Shown here in pieces: positions 24,801 through 35,740 of a stretch of 64,000 nucleotides of DNA. Source of the DNA: Phoronis australis (lineage: Eukaryota > Phoronida > Phoronidae). The number at the start of each line of letters is the position of its first letter. Within the stretch, counting starts at the first letter, position 1. Below the pieces are notes generated by a model. That model was given only the letters and a program-made list of their open reading frames with translations, searched no databases and was not told the DNA's origin. The translations under genes were made by a program, and so were the position numbers. The stretch lies in the NCBI GenBank assembly GCA_002633005.1, contig NMRA01000443.1, forward strand, positions 304,105 to 368,104, in the 5' to 3' direction.

Positions 24801-26553
24801 AGATGAAGTTATTGACTATATGCCTACGAAGTCACCATTGAACGATGAGGATTATCGTACTTTCCTGGACGTCGACGGCAGACTTAGCAAACCAGCTGAG
24901 CTGCGGCTCGCTGTGTACGAGCGGGGCATCGAAGCATCATTGCGGAGAGTTGTGTGGCGCCACCTGTTGAATGTTTATCCGGTTGGGCTGACGGGTAAGG
25001 AACGGATGGACTACATGAAGCGTAAATCTGCTGAGTACATGGGTCTTAGGGATGAGTGGAAAGGTATGATGCAGAATGGTACACCGTCAGAAGACTTGAA
25101 TGTGATAATTAACATGGTGAAAAAGGACGTACTGAGGACAGATAGGACGCACGAATTCTACGCCGGTTCTGATGAAAACCAGAACGTGTTGTCACTATTC
25201 AACGTGCTTGTCACGTATGCGGCAACTCACCCTCAAGTGTCATATTGTCAAGGAATGAGTGACATCGCTTCGCCCCTGTTGGTCATTCAGAGAGACGAAG
25301 CGACGGCTTACATCTGTTTCTGCGCTTTGATGACCAGACTGCAGTTCAACTTTATGTACGATGGTGTTGTCATGACAACCAAGTTCCAGCATCTATCAGA
25401 GCTCCTACAACACCATGATCCTGAGTTCTTTGCCTATCTTGAGATGCACGATGCTGCTGACCTCTTCTTCTGTTACCGCTGGCTCCTTCTTGAGGCCAAA
25501 CGGGAGTTCCCTTTCGACGACGCTCTCTACATGTTGGAGATCATGTGGAGCTCAATACCTCTCCAGCCCCCACAAGGGGAGCTAGCGTTGTGTGATCCGC
25601 AGTATTCGGTTCGACACCTCTCCAACTCTCCCGCTTCTCCAGTTACCAAGGAGAATGTCTACACACACTTGAGGACTTTGCGTAGGCGAGCATCGTATTC
25701 TTCCGGTTTAAATTCTCAGGCATCGAGTCTCAAGTGTTCTTGTTCACCAGTAAAGACTGTCGTCATGGAGAAGGCCTCTCCTATCGGCACCCCGGTTGAT
25801 GAACAGAATGGGACTGAGTTTCCATCTGAGATTCCTGAGGCTATGACAGCATCATTAACAGAGAAAATGTGTGCAATAAATAAATCATTGGAACCTGGTG
25901 ATAGCAAAACTGTTGGATTAGTGCCGTGTGACAACTGCATAGAGCAAGTCTCAGATTCTGACGAAAAAGCAAAAAATCCATTAGCAACTGTGAATAGATA
26001 TGATTCGTTGCACGAAGCCCTACAATTCAAATCAGTATTTTACGTCCCCTTGAGTAGTGTAGGAGGGAGCACTGAACCCCTGTCAGACCAATGCCTTAAC
26101 AAAACTTCATCTTTGTGCAACATCGGAAGCCGAAAGCTTTCACCTTCACACTTGCCCAGTTTGGTGCTAGATGGGAAGGCGCGAACATTCAGTGATTCTG
26201 GGTTCAACGACCAGGCAGGCGACGGAACCCAGAATAAAACGATAGCCAAGTCGACATCGTCGGACTACATAAAGATTGAGGGTGTGCCACTGTTCTTGCC
26301 GCCCCCTGGTGAGTTCGGTCACAGCAATCCTTTCCTCATGTTCATCTGCTTCACACTGTTATTTAGCCAGAGAGACGTGATCATGAAGAGTCGCATGGAC
26401 TATAATGACCTGGCCATGCTGTTTGACAAACTTGTGCGTAAGCACAATGTTTATAAGGTGCTTCACAAAGCAAAGGTTCTGTATCAAGACTACCTGAAGG
26501 ACTTCCAGAGGTCGTCATCCAAGGAAAACAGCTCTGACTTTGACATTATTTAG
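6775..26553 (+). CDS. TBC1D25: TBC1D25 (OATL1-like) Rab GTPase-activating protein, five-exon gene
   Basis: Coding exons are 6775-6819, 8799-8908, 18646-18794, 20825-20977 and 24791-26553. Every border is GT-AG, the phases match, and the 2220 nt give 739 codons plus a stop (human protein about 690). Domain order is as in the vertebrate family: PB1 domain (about residues 8-100, split over exons 1-3), a W106-D-I-V109 LC3-interacting motif, and a TBC domain from about residue 190. The catalytic arginine finger lies in the VKKDVLR motif (R268) and the glutamine finger in YCQGM (Q306). A serine-rich insert of about 200 residues precedes the conserved C-terminal TBC helices (FGHSNPF onward). Family knowledge: TBC1D25 binds Atg8/LC3 proteins and acts as a GAP for RAB33B-type Rabs, regulating autophagosome maturation. 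Both catalytic residues are present, so the enzyme should be active. Introns 2 and 4 hold many transposon remnants. No frameshift was seen. Confidence 0.93.
6820..8798 (+). other. TBC1D25 intron 1
   Basis: This 1979-bp intron runs from GTAGAT to GACAG. I see no recognisable coding or repeat feature in it. Short open frames here have no protein-like character. Confidence 0.75.
8799..8908 (+). CDS. TBC1D25: TBC1D25 exon 2 (PB1 N-terminal half)
   Basis: It follows a TTTTGACAG acceptor and ends at a GTAAGG donor. The translation KCDGFMQPEVKKFC, then LDPQITSFEMLQHLL, closely matches the vertebrate TBC1D25 PB1 region. It enters in phase 0 and leaves 2 nt of a glycine codon completed by exon 3. The exon is too short to stand out as an open frame on its own. 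Confidence 0.9.
10366..10864 (-). mobile_element. CATTACGGCGTTTTCCC MITE, diverged copy
   Basis: Its ends (CATGACGGCGTTCTGTCC; GGGAAAACACCATAA) match those at 21363-21890 in reverse. It shares the interior hairpin CCCAACTTGTT...AACAAGTTGGG (10805-10845). Confidence 0.7.
13340..14172 (+). mobile_element. Kolobok-like element, family 1, copy A (internally deleted)
   Basis: It is bounded by TTAA at 13336-13339 and 14173-14176. Terminal inverted repeats are AGGAGAATGCCACCC at the left and its reverse complement at the right. At 833 bp it is half the length of copies B and C, lacking their middle. It carries the best-preserved THAP frame of the family. TTAA duplication plus a THAP module points to the Kolobok superfamily (established for that group). 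There is no transposase core, so it is non-autonomous. Confidence 0.85.
13501..13881 (+). pseudogene. THAP zinc-finger fragment in Kolobok-like copy A
   Basis: The frame contains the THAP pattern: CIVPAC (first two ligands), then GVSFFRLPREP, then VCGRHF (C-x2-H). The conserved tryptophan expected in LRKWLA is a cysteine here (LRKCLA). About 90 residues resemble THAP; the remainder runs into non-coding element sequence. The recognition is by motif, and there is no catalytic domain. It is probably the DNA-binding end of a lost transposase. Confidence 0.75.
15989..16105 (+). repeat. 39-bp minisatellite, three units
   Basis: Unit starts at 15989, 16028 and 16067 (CAAGGTCCCTAGACTTCATT ...), with only two or three differences. 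A decayed partial unit precedes. It is in TBC1D25 intron 2. Confidence 0.93.
18646..18794 (+). CDS. TBC1D25: TBC1D25 exon 3 (PB1 C-terminal half)
   Basis: It runs from a CTTTCAG acceptor to a GTAAGA donor. It encodes DFTISYVANDNSGEEVYLSL, then LSDWDLDAAFLGSSEPYLRL. This is the half of PB1 with the acidic LSDWDLDAAF segment. Both ends are in codon phase 1-compatible positions with exons 2 and 4. Confidence 0.93.
19005..19235 (+). repeat. GC-rich 'CCCAGCC' repeat in TBC1D25 intron 3
   Basis: Blocks are GTGCGCACCCAGCCTTC, GGGGGGGCTCGAATTC, GGCGGACCTTTTTGCCCACT and CCTGGGTGTGCGCATG. No target duplication was defined. Confidence 0.65.
19275..19339. repeat. Near-zero-loop perfect palindrome, 32-bp arms
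   Basis: Arms at 19275-19306 and 19308-19339 match exactly with one unpaired base. It lies in TBC1D25 intron 3, just after the GC-rich repeat. Confidence 0.97.
19640..20130 (+). pseudogene. I-group LINE fragment: RNase H domain and C-terminal zinc knuckle
   Basis: The frame has VGIDGNENADRLAKIGASVL (the D-containing end of an RNase H fold), SAAQWASLNSCRKTK, LLCIDRLGIKHIIQILMGHC and, after a 1-base shift, HITGHMG, CPECCTDIETPKHLVESCP. The order RNase H then CPxC-type knuckle is that of LINEs with RNase H. It is a fossil in TBC1D25 intron 3. Confidence 0.75.
20825..20977 (+). CDS. TBC1D25: TBC1D25 exon 4 (LIR motif and linker)
   Basis: It runs from a CTTCTTGCAG acceptor to a GTAGGC donor. It encodes GLIDWDIVTPADITQP and then a helix-like stretch ending QQVGRTVSQVQVALG. 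DWDIV fits the W-x-x-[ILV] LC3-interacting consensus with a preceding acidic residue, at the same place as the LIR of vertebrate TBC1D25. That function is inferred. Confidence 0.92.
21363..21890 (+). mobile_element. CATTACGGCGTTTTCCC MITE, reference copy
   Basis: Inverted ends are CATTACGGCGTTTTCCC and GGGAAAACGCTGTAATG (one mismatch). It is 528 bp and non-coding. It lies in TBC1D25 intron 4. Its right part is repeated at 22553-22859. Confidence 0.75.
21584..22926. repeat. Direct duplication either side of an N (21584-22024 and 22553-22926)
   Basis: Both copies include the right part of the MITE and the same downstream flank (GTACCAACTCCTACATGTTG). The first then enters a MITE-like insertion (about 22025-22551, GGGCTGTTCCAGCAAAAT). 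The second continues into unique intron. The N at 22552 separates them. Confidence 0.8.
23340..24062 (+). repeat. Array of degenerate ~150-200-bp modules with CTCF-like cores, TBC1D25 intron 4
   Basis: About four modules share TATCTCCTAA(A/G)CCC, GGATTTT(A)TTGAAATTT and a closing TGTGCCCCCTAGTGGCAAT-like block (about 23476, 23728, 23877, 24026). The reverse complement of the block, GCCACTAGGGGGCAC, fits the CTCF core consensus. The same modules occur singly in the 4-kb repeat. Confidence 0.7.
24274..24319. repeat. Near-zero-loop palindrome, 22-bp arms
   Basis: Arms at 24274-24295 and 24298-24319, with a 2-base loop and one mismatch. It lies in TBC1D25 intron 4. Confidence 0.93.
24791..26553 (+). 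CDS. TBC1D25: TBC1D25 exon 5 (TBC domain, C-terminus, stop)
   Basis: A long terminal exon follows a TTTCAG acceptor. An ATG at 24745 is intronic and lies before the acceptor, so it is not the start. The exon holds the whole TBC domain: VVWRHLLNVYPVGLTG, the arginine finger in VKKDVLRTDR, YCQGMSD, and DLFFCYRWLLLEAKREF. A low-complexity insert rich in S, T and P (about 25570-26280) follows, then the final helices ending in DYLKDFQRSSSKENSS. It ends at a TAG. Confidence 0.96.
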
Positions 26554-27706
26554 TGTCTGACCAGTCAGCTTCTTCCTGTGTTGTTGTGTATTGACCATTA
26601 TCATCTTGGTGAAAGCGTTGCAGGTTTTGGGTTAATAGTTGCTTGTGGGGAGGTTTATTCTTCCACTCTTTAGTCGGACTTCTGTCTAGTATGAATCAAG
26701 TGCTTTATGCCATTAGCTGGGTTCATTCTGTTTGAATGACAACTTAATTAGATAAACAATCACCCTGTTTTCATTATATTGTTTCTATGGGTTCGTTGAT
26801 TGACAGGTTTATAACATGCTGACCACTAAAGGTCATGACCTTCCCTTTATTGATAAAGTAACATGATAGTGGAGTATTCTTGAGGTTACTTGCCATTATT
26901 TTGGCTATGCAGTGACTTAAGCAAAATATATAATGTGGGAGTACCGAATTAAAAGACTGTCTCTAATGGTTCAGCGTTGATCACAATACAGCTTTCTCAG
27001 TTGGTAAAATGGAAAATTACTTGCCTCCTTTACATGCGCATGAGCCTGTTGAATTATTTTAATTGCTCAGTTGGTTACATAAAAGTAGTCGAAGGTGGTC
27101 CTTATGGATCGAGAGTTTCCACACTGTGTTGCTTTCACCCTTTTGAAATTGTGCAATAATGATAAAGGATGTTTTGATAGGAATAGAAAATATTTGAAAA
27201 ACACACTAAAGGGCTGTGTTTAAAATGTGGATATATTTTTATAATTACTGAATGTGCAGGTACCTTGAATTATTTGAGTAGTATTGGGTGCATGGCTTCT
27301 TAACAACAGTTGCCATGGTAAATCAGAAAGCTACTTATAGACGTTTGTATTCCTGTAACCAAAAGTGAAAATAATTTGTTATACATATGATTAGGGCATC
27401 CAACATGGAAGTTTTTTGAGAAACCTCGCGGAACTCAAAATTCCAAATGATTTGTCAGAAATGCTAATACTTGATTTGCGAGTGTGTAAATAATGTTACT
27501 TGGCTGTGCAGGTCTTATAACTGCATTTCAAACTGGTTTTTAAAAGTCTTACCTGTGGACGTTTTGGTGTTGGTTGTACTTACTTTTCCAGTGTGCTTAA
27601 ATTGCCTATTAGGCAAAAGTGGGGTATCTTAATTCACATTTATCCAGACTCCTGTGATGATTTGATCCTTTTAAGAGACACTAAAACAGTGTGGGTTATG
27701 CTACTA
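26554..27706 (+). other. TBC1D25 3' untranslated / downstream region
   Basis: AT-rich sequence lies between the TAG stop and the start of the 4-kb repeat. An ATTAAA variant signal occurs near 26948. A canonical AATAAA appears only at about 27726, inside the repeat. The polyadenylation site is therefore undecided. Confidence 0.4.
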
Positions 27707-29747
27707 CTTCTTTATTTAAATGTAACAATAAATTGTTTTGGAAAGGTATTGGCAATTGTTCAGTTTCCGTGGGATAGGCCAATGCATTTTTGCTTAACGA
27801 ATGCGCCGAGACCGTTGCACCGTTGGCAGGGAACTTTTTGTGTGCCCACGCATATACATGTACATATAATGTATATCCATATATATTTATTTACCTATCC
27901 GGTTGTCCGCTCGATATCTCAAAAACCCTTGGTCGGATTTTGATGAAATTTAGCACTGGGTGAAGTGCATCACTACAACGGTTCATGCCAATTTTCAAGG
28001 AAACATGAAACAATGTTGTGTGACATTTAAAATGTGCCGGCACGATTAAACTTTCAGACTGACTCAGTCGACCACCGCAGCACTACCTAGTGGCCATTTT
28101 GTTCTCGACCAGGGACTTTAAGGTTGTCTGCAACCTTATTCACAAAAATTGGCCATTTTTACAATATTTCACGTGTGTCTAGCAAAATATCTTCACTCTG
28201 GGGGAACTTCAAATACAAAATATAAACCGCATAGCGAGAAAAAAAATTCGCAGAACCTTGGCGCACAACCGCGTGGATATTTGTTTACTATTTATCAAAG
28301 GTTAAAGGGCTTTCAATTAAATCGAATCTCCCGCCAGGTACAGAACAGCTTCGTATACCCTCAGTCCATTCATTCATAAAGTTGCCATAACATTGGGCTA
28401 ACGAGGTGTTCTCATGATAGAATGGTGTCGCGGAAACGAATACAAAACGTAGTTTTGATCCTCAGGGAGTTGTACGTCTACATGCATACGACCCGTTGGC
28501 GTTGAAAACGAATGCTACCAATCACCTCTTGCCTCTGTGGTCATGAGCTAAGAAAATTCAATTGACATTTCGATATTTCGTTCTCATGCTAATGACGTAC
28601 TTTAACCTCCGATTCGACTTTTGTGATCCATTTCTTACTTGGTTTCGTATCAGTCTCCCTGCACTTGACGTGTACAGGCTATGAACTATGACCTACTATT
28701 TGAGGTTTTAATGATAATTAGGTTAGTTACGCACTGCAAAATCAGTTGACATTGCGAGTGAACGTTGAAATAGCTAACATAGTTAAGGACTGTATAGGTT
28801 ATGTGTACCGAAAACAAGTTTTCACCGAATAATTAACCGAAGACCTTGAGATTTTCACTTGTCGGCTTTTTCTCGGCTTCGACTTTATTTGAACTTAGGA
28901 ACACTAGTTCTCGAAAACGGATGGATGGATGTCGCTGAAACTTTCCAAACTTAATATTTTAGTCATCAGTCTCAAAAACACTGTTAGGATTTTTGATATA
29001 AAGGCCTAGTTTTTGCGTAATGTGACAAAGACGAATACGACTTCAATTTTTTACAAAAATACCTTACGTCTTGCGAGTTGATTTGTCATAGAAACCAAAC
29101 GAACAGACTAATCGAAAATTCCTAACAGCATTTTTGAGGTAACTGGTGAAGTTTTCATTTAAAGAAAGTTTCATTAAAATCGACCGAGGGGTTATTTTGC
29201 TATGAGTATACCTTTCTTAAAAGTGAAATTTTGACTTAAAAAGGTTTTTACGTAAAAGTAACAATGACACATAAATACGAAAAGTATATTTATATTTCCT
29301 GGTCTTTTTTCTTTCAGAAAATATATACTTTTACTAGTTGACAAAGCTTAGTTTTCTGATGTACGAGTTAGAATGGAGGCCACTAGATAAGGTTGAAGAA
29401 AACCTTGAAGGTTTTTTGGGCAGAGCGTTTCTGGATGATATCTAAAGGCCTGATGGGCGCATTTCAATGAAACTTGGAACAGAAGCGCGGGCACCGTTTG
29501 ATTTTCAAGCGGATTCGACTATTGCAGCGCCACCTAGTGGTCCTTTTGTATGAAAGCGTTTCTGGTAGAGAACTGAGATAGGTGGATTTCAATGTAAGTT
29601 GACACAGATACGTGATGTCACTGCGCCAACACCATTAAATTTTTGGGCGAATTTGACCACTGTAGCAGCTGTTGTTTTGGGCAAAGAGTGTTTTCGGATG
29701 ATATATAGAGACGGGTTTTCCGAAACTTGAGTGGGAAGTAGGCGATG

Positions 29748-30065
29748 CAGCCCGGGGACTGATCCAGGATTTTGAGTTATGGGGCCAGAGCACAGGAATA
29801 ACCAGAATTTCGGCAGATGCGCGCGCCCAGATTAAATGTAGGTATGCAGGATTCTCGAATTTTTTGGTTTGCGGACCTTTTGACTAAAAAAAAACACGAT
29901 AAACGGTGTTTGTTCAGGGCCTATGCATTGTTTATTCACCCCCTGAGCCCCCCTGGTTGCGCGCATGCGCCTAGTCAGCAATTCGCAACCCTGCCAAATG
30001 GTATCTGGTGGAATTTTAGGGAGGGCATGGCCCCTTGCCCCCCCCCACGCCTAAATCTGCCACAG
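29748..30065 (+). mobile_element. CAGTGGCGG-type MITE, in 4-kb repeat copy 1
   Basis: GC-rich, about 318 bp, with ends related to CAGTGGCGGATTTAGG and its complement and CGATG on both sides (29743-29747, 30066-30070). The hallmark interior is TGCGCGCGCCCAG and GCGCATGCGC. Confidence 0.75.
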
Positions 30066-31526
30066 CGATGACCACGCTCGGGCATCATTTAATTTTCGAG
30101 CTCATTCGACTACTACTACTGCTGCGCCTCATAGTGGCTCTTAGAACCATATCGTTTGCGATACACGAAGCGCATGTCAACGCCTCAACGTTGCTCTTTT
30201 TATAGAAAATATCACTTGGGTTATTTGCCCATATGGCCCAAAATATTTGGACTCTAAAAATCCTTCCTCCTTGCCAGAAGCTTTCGTTGACCACTTGCTC
30301 CTGTACTGGTGCGTTTCGTAGACGCAAAATTCTCGCGCAGGAACTTAGTGTCATGAGCTTCTGTTGTAGTGCATAGCGATATTTCACGCCCTTGCGCCGT
30401 GACCTTACTTTTCGTGACTGAGAGCCCATGGGCATGGGCGGCGTGCCATAGGGGCCTGAGGGACTTTAGCCCTCCACTTTTTTCAGTGCTGCGCTGCCAA
30501 TGGCCCATGGGTCTATGAAACACAGGAATAGCTCGTCTCTTTATTTAGGTGTGATTCTTGGGATGAGCTGTCACATAGTGTGCGCAATATCGTAAAACGT
30601 GGAAAATGAACAAGAATCGGGTTTCGGATTTTGTCTTACTCGGCAACCAGATATTCAGAAGCGCCGTTACCATTGATATGCGTAAATATACACGTGCCTC
30701 GCTGACAAATATGAAAAGAGCAAATATAAGGTCATTGTTGTAATTTGTGTTTTTCAATTTGTTTTGACAATGCCTAGTAACTCAAGCACTTTTTTATTCA
30801 AACTGTCGTGAGAACGGTGCCGTGGCCCTATAGGAGTTTTTCGAACAAGACCATGACGCTAAATCGTCGTGAGAGACCGTCCGGAGTTGGTATATGGTGC
30901 AATTCAGGACGTCTGGGCTCAACAGAAAACCATATTTCTACTGTGAGTCTACACCAATGGGATAAACGAGAGTAGTTCTACTTGCCGCATCAGCTGCAGG
31001 TATCATTATCTCTTTTATGACAAACAACATGTGACTGGGCAAAGGCTTTTCAAATTAGTGTAGATAATCCAGTGGAGCGTGAGATCCCTGAGGTCCCTGT
31101 CCAGTCCTCACGACAATTCCACGTTATGATTTACATGAATTGAAGAGCTTCCGATATTAACTCAACCAGAAAGACGCCCACTAAGGATGTAACAACAGGC
31201 AGGCTCATCTACTTAAAATATGTTGGATTTTGTAAGAATCTCCTTTCATTGTTAGCTTTCTCTCTGGAAGAATACCAAATAGCGTGATGTCAGTCGCTTC
31301 TTAAAGGAGATACCTTACGCCTTTTCAAAATTCACTAGATTCTTTGGGGTATAAGAGAATTCAGATGAGCGCCTTATCCATAAGAAAAGAAATCCCACGT
31401 AAAACCCCAGGCGTTGTGGCAAGCTATTGAAATCGCAACCTGCCAAATTCAGTAAGGAAATGACGATGTAGGACCTAGTGAAACCCACAATCCGTCTAAA
31501 AAACTAAATGCTGATTTTGACCACTT

Positions 31527-31606
31527 TGTGCTATAGTGTTCACCTCAATTTGCTCTTTACTGAGATTGTGCTATAGTGTTCACCTCAATTTGTTCTTTAC
31601 TGAGAT
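31527..31606 (+). repeat. 40-bp tandem doublet
   Basis: Two units of TGTGCTATAGTGTTCACCTC plus 20 bp, differing at one base. It sits inside repeat copy 1 and is missing from copy 2. Confidence 0.93.
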
Positions 31607-31745
31607 AGGAACTGATTTTTGGTCTTGCAAGGAAGACTGTTTGTTATTCCTCGAGACGCTGACCATGACATGCCGCGACGACTAAACTTGTAGAAGCTGC
31701 GAATAAAATGCCACTGATTTATAAATTTTGCTTATTTTAAATAAT

Positions 31746-32274
31746 CAGCAATTTGGGACCATTTCAAAACCATAAGTGGTCTAAATCAAAATTTAATTTT
31801 TCCGACCAGGCAGGAAGGTTTATAAGCGCTTATTAAGTGTTGTGTCTCGTTCTCACAAAAATAATGCCGGTGAGTCTTCACAAGTACAGTGTATTGGTAC
31901 GTAGAGTGGGACAAAATTGCCATCTTGTGACACAAGCGGGATATGGGCAAACAGTACGAGGGTCTTATAGACCTTAGGTGGATTCCCGCAGTGCAGTAAC
32001 TTCCTGTTCAGAAAAGTTGGGCAAAAATCACTTTGCTTCATGTCTTGCAAAAGTTCAAATTGGCTCAGCGAATGTGTACGTACACCGAAATCTTTTCGAT
32101 GATCTCTGGACTACGCTCGTCGAAGTTTGCCGAGCGTTCTTTTTTTAAATTTAGTTATTTTTCCCCACGGTATTAAGTTAAGCATCGGGAAATAAGGAAT
32201 AGCTGGCATGTGTTCCGTATGTACAGTCTACGCTTTCGACCCAGAAGTTGGTAACGATACTACTAAGACTCTCC
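31746..32274. other. No feature seen (3' flank of TRIM-NHL gene)
   Basis: AT-rich sequence between the 4-kb repeat and the stop of the TRIM-NHL gene. No AATAAA was recognised on the minus strand nearby. Confidence 0.4.
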
Positions 32275-34241
32275 TCAGATGTCCAGGTACTGAAAAATCT
32301 TTACTTTGCCCGTGTAACACTCGATTACAGACACCTGGCCAGGCTCCGGGATACAGATGCCAGTTGGATCTCTGACGTCAGTGGTGAGCACGCGCACACC
32401 TCCGCGGTTAAACATGACAATGCGATCCTTATCGTAGTCGGACACAATAATTTGACCGAACTGGTCAAAGCATACACCAAGTGGACTTTGTAATCCAGAT
32501 CCGATCCTTCCTATGACAGATGATTGGTCAAGATCCACCACTAGAATCTCCTTCGTTTTCAGTTGGCTCAACACCAGCAAATCAGGATTGTCTGCCATCC
32601 ACACGTATCGTGGTTCAAACACGTGCAAACCGAGAGAATGTTTGTCAAGCTGCCGTTTTACGTTGCACTTGAAGTCCAAGAATAGGACCCTCTCTCCATC
32701 TGGATCCGCCACGACAAGTTGATTACCGTGGCAGGTAACAAATCCTCTATTGCGATACAACCCACTGAATGCTGCCAAAAGATTTCCCTTGTTGTCATAC
32801 TTGCAAATTCCCCTGATACTATGGTCGGAAATAAACATCTCAAGTTGTTGGCAAACCACATCTACCGGAACGAAACTGGAATGGCAATTGTTTGGGAAAT
32901 CGAACTGGAAAAGATAATTATTTTTCTCGAAAATTTAACGTTCTTATTTTTCATATCTGTAACGACATAGTTTCCTTCACAAATCGAAATTCCGTAGCAT
33001 TCTGAACCAGTTTCAAAGTGCTTGACCTCATATTCTTCACCGGCCTGTTGGAGTCGTGTTTCAAAGGTTCCTATGATAGTTGCTCCTATCTTAAGCTCTG
33101 GCATCAGAGATATCTGGTCACCAGATAAGCGACGTAAAATGGTTTTCAGTCCATCAAATGCCATGTTTTTTGTTACAGTCTTAACTTTGATGTCTCTAAT
33201 GTCAAGATCTTTAGGCAGCATTTCGAACAACGGTATACTAACCTGTGCAGCAAGGTTCTCCTTAGCCAGACTCTCCAGACGAGACCTGATGTCCCTAAAC
33301 TGTTGCAGTTTTTCAGCGTCACACGCGGAGTTGACCAGATCTTGGGCATATTGCAATGTACTATCAAGCGCAGTTCTTTGGCGCTCTGCCTCACCACAGG
33401 CCGATTCTGCCTTTTTTCGAGCAATTGCTATCTCGTTTTCTAGTTGTTGAATGGCGAGACTTTCTTCATGTATCACGTCTTCTTTCAACTTCGCATACAT
33501 CTTTTGTATGTTGGACGTACACACTTTCTTTTGTTCGCCAATATTTTTCAGAACAAGACACCGTTCCTGGATACCAATTGCACATTTGTCGCTGGCTTCC
33601 TTACATGTCTCCATCAAACTCAAAATAACATCATCAACATTCTTCGCAGCCACTCGCAAATCAGTCACAGAATGTCGGTCATGCTCAAATGTTTTACATA
33701 AATAGCAAATTGCAATTTCACATTCTTTGCAATATATTTCCAGATATTTGCCCTCATGATTGGGACAGGCCATTGTTTGAGAACGCCTTATCTCCCGCAT
33801 GTGTTGGCCGCCTTTGACGTCCTTAATAGTGACTACACGGTGATTGAATGTCAGTTTGGATTTACAGTGATAAGCTGCACACTCATTGCACAGATTATCC
33901 CTGCAGTCAATACAAAGAAACACAGCCACTCCTTGGTCGCCACCGGTAAGTTTACAAAAATCACACTCCGTGTCGACTTCATCGGGGAATAGATCGCTGA
34001 TTGCACTGAGAAATATGTTTCGTTTAAAGTCTTTTCCAGCACAGTCTGGTACTGGATATTTTGAATTACAAATGGGACATAAAAAAACACCTTTTTCTTG
34101 TTGGACTTCAATGTGCTGTGATAGACACTTTTCACAAAAGGTGTGTAGACAAGGTAGAATTCGTGGATCTGTCAATCGTTCCATGCAAACTGGACATTCT
34201 AACATCTTGGATAACTCGTTCATTTGTTTGCTACAAGCCAT
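32275..34241 (-). CDS. TRIM-NHL protein (RING, two B-boxes, coiled coil, NHL repeats), one apparent frameshift
   Basis: This is a single-exon frame of about 655 residues. A C3HC4 RING uses C16, C19, C31, H33, C36, C39, C55 and C58. B-box 1 lies at about 93-134 (CDFC...CIDC...CNEC) and B-box 2 at about 159-190 (CPNH...CKEC...CYLC...HDRH). A coiled coil spans about 195-330. NHL-type beta-propeller repeats run from about 410 to the end (e.g. GLQSPLGVCFDQFGQIIVSD). This architecture marks RING-type E3 ubiquitin ligases of the TRIM C-VII group (TRIM2/3/71-like). There is no filamin domain, so the exact orthologue is not assigned. The frame breaks near 32934: one base is missing in a short A/T run, and both sides otherwise read cleanly. 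It is either an assembly error or a young pseudogene. An acceptor-like TTCTTCCAG just before the ATG suggests a spliced 5' UTR. Confidence 0.9.
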
Positions 34242-34262
34242 TGTGTTCTGGAAGAAGCAAAA
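34241..34262 (-). promoter_or_regulatory. Probable 5'-UTR splice acceptor of the TRIM-NHL gene
   Basis: On the minus strand a pyrimidine-rich TTTTTGCTTCTTCCAG ends at 34248. Six bases then precede the ATG at 34241. This suits a non-coding first exon joined next to the start of a one-exon coding region. The upstream exon was not found. Confidence 0.45.
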
Positions 34263-35740
34263 ATAACTTTCAGTCGGAACATCCTAGACACGTAACCCGT
34301 TTGTAAATAAATATTTACAGGCACGCTCCACATGGTAGTTATGGGGTCATCATCTCAGAATTGGATGAACATTCACTGAAACATTTATCATGATACACAA
34401 TAATTATCTGCAAAATTTCATTTACCTGTGTCAAGGGTCTCTGAGATGTGACCCATTAAAATATTGGGTGCCTCGCTCATTTCTGCCCTCGCGAGTTAAA
34501 ACTGTTTTTTTATGTTTTGAAGTCTTTTAACTTCCAAATTAAACATTGAATTTTACTGAATTGTACTGTATGGAATAACAGGATACCAGGCAATAAGAAT
34601 CTATCACCAGATTTCACCCAGCAAATATTCCTTAACTGAAATATTCCTTAACTGAGTGTATATCATTTTACCAAAAAATTGTGATCATGAATCATGATTT
34701 TTGACTGACACCCGAATATGAAATAAAAGCAGTTAATGCTTTTTCATGCCGGTAACTATACTCCTCTTTACTGTTACGTTTAAAATGTAATAAGCAATTT
34801 ATTTTAGTGGTCAGTGTTGGAGTTATGTGACACTAAAAAGCATTTTCAGTTAAGTAACTCGTTTTTCATTCATTTGGCACGCAAAAAAGTGTCTGCAGTT
34901 TTATATGATATTGAATTCTTTCTCATGTATAAGTTATGATATATTACAAAAAATCATGTCGTTTTTAAAACTTCTTCGTGGTTAAACGACTCTTTGTTGA
35001 GTGGAGGGTTTTAATAAAATTATCTCATCCGTCTGGCTTCAAGGTCATTGCATTGATGTTTGTAATGATTTTCAGGCCCAATTATTGGATTTATTCCAAA
35101 ACAGTGTCATGTCAGAATAAAATTCGCATCTTTCGCTGCTTTGTCAAGTGCTGACAGACGTTCGTTTATTTGAACTATTATGAACTAGAGCAGAATTAGA
35201 AACAAAGGAGTACCAAAAATATCAAAAGTAATTTGAAATTCGAGCACAGGTTTAGTAACCGGGTACAAAGTTCGAAGACTAAACCTTTTGCACCATGACA
35301 GCCGTGAAGACTCTACTGGTTACATTCTGTGCCAGGCATGAGAGATGTGGACGTCCACTGCGTCCATTTTCCTAGTAACTCGCAGGCCGGATCTCAAGGA
35401 AGCATTTATTGTTTTAAAGCAGAAAAACGCATATTAGGGATTATTTTTTAATGTATCAAGCTTTTTGAAGTTATTAGTTTTGACCAGAGTTTCAACAATA
35501 AAATCCGTTTTATTTTTGCCTTTTGATACAAATCGCCAATTCTCGCCGTTGTCTGTCAGACTTTCACTAATGTCAACATATCACATTTCTCCCCATAATG
35601 TAACTTATACTGACTTCACATGTATGGAATTTTCTTAGGAGTCTTTGCAGATCACCAAGTCGTAACTAATCGCAACAATCTGTAACTTGCGACAAAACGC
35701 AACAACTCGCACACACTCATAATGATCCGTGAAAGCCCAG
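34263..35740. other. No feature seen
   Basis: AT-rich intergenic sequence upstream of the TRIM-NHL gene. An unseen non-coding first exon may lie here. Confidence 0.5.

Larger units (their letters stand above)
27707..31745 (+). repeat. 4-kb unclassified interspersed repeat, copy 1
   Basis: It shares long collinear identity with 54687-63325, from CTTCTTTATTTAAATG to GCTTATTTTAAATAAT. There is no recognisable protein. It contains CTCF-like modules at 28076, 29522 and 30118, a hAT-like MITE (29748-30065) and a 40-bp doublet near 31527. Relative to copy 2 it carries about 280 extra bp (about 30857-31130). Confidence 0.85.

Noticed and set aside
30085-30435. 116-codon minus-strand frame, similar one at 62027-62368
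   Set aside because: Both lie in the 4-kb repeat and resemble each other only because the DNA does. There is no domain, and the frames differ by indels.
33022-33450. 142-codon + strand frame in the TRIM-NHL gene
   Set aside because: It is an antisense shadow of the coiled-coil region.
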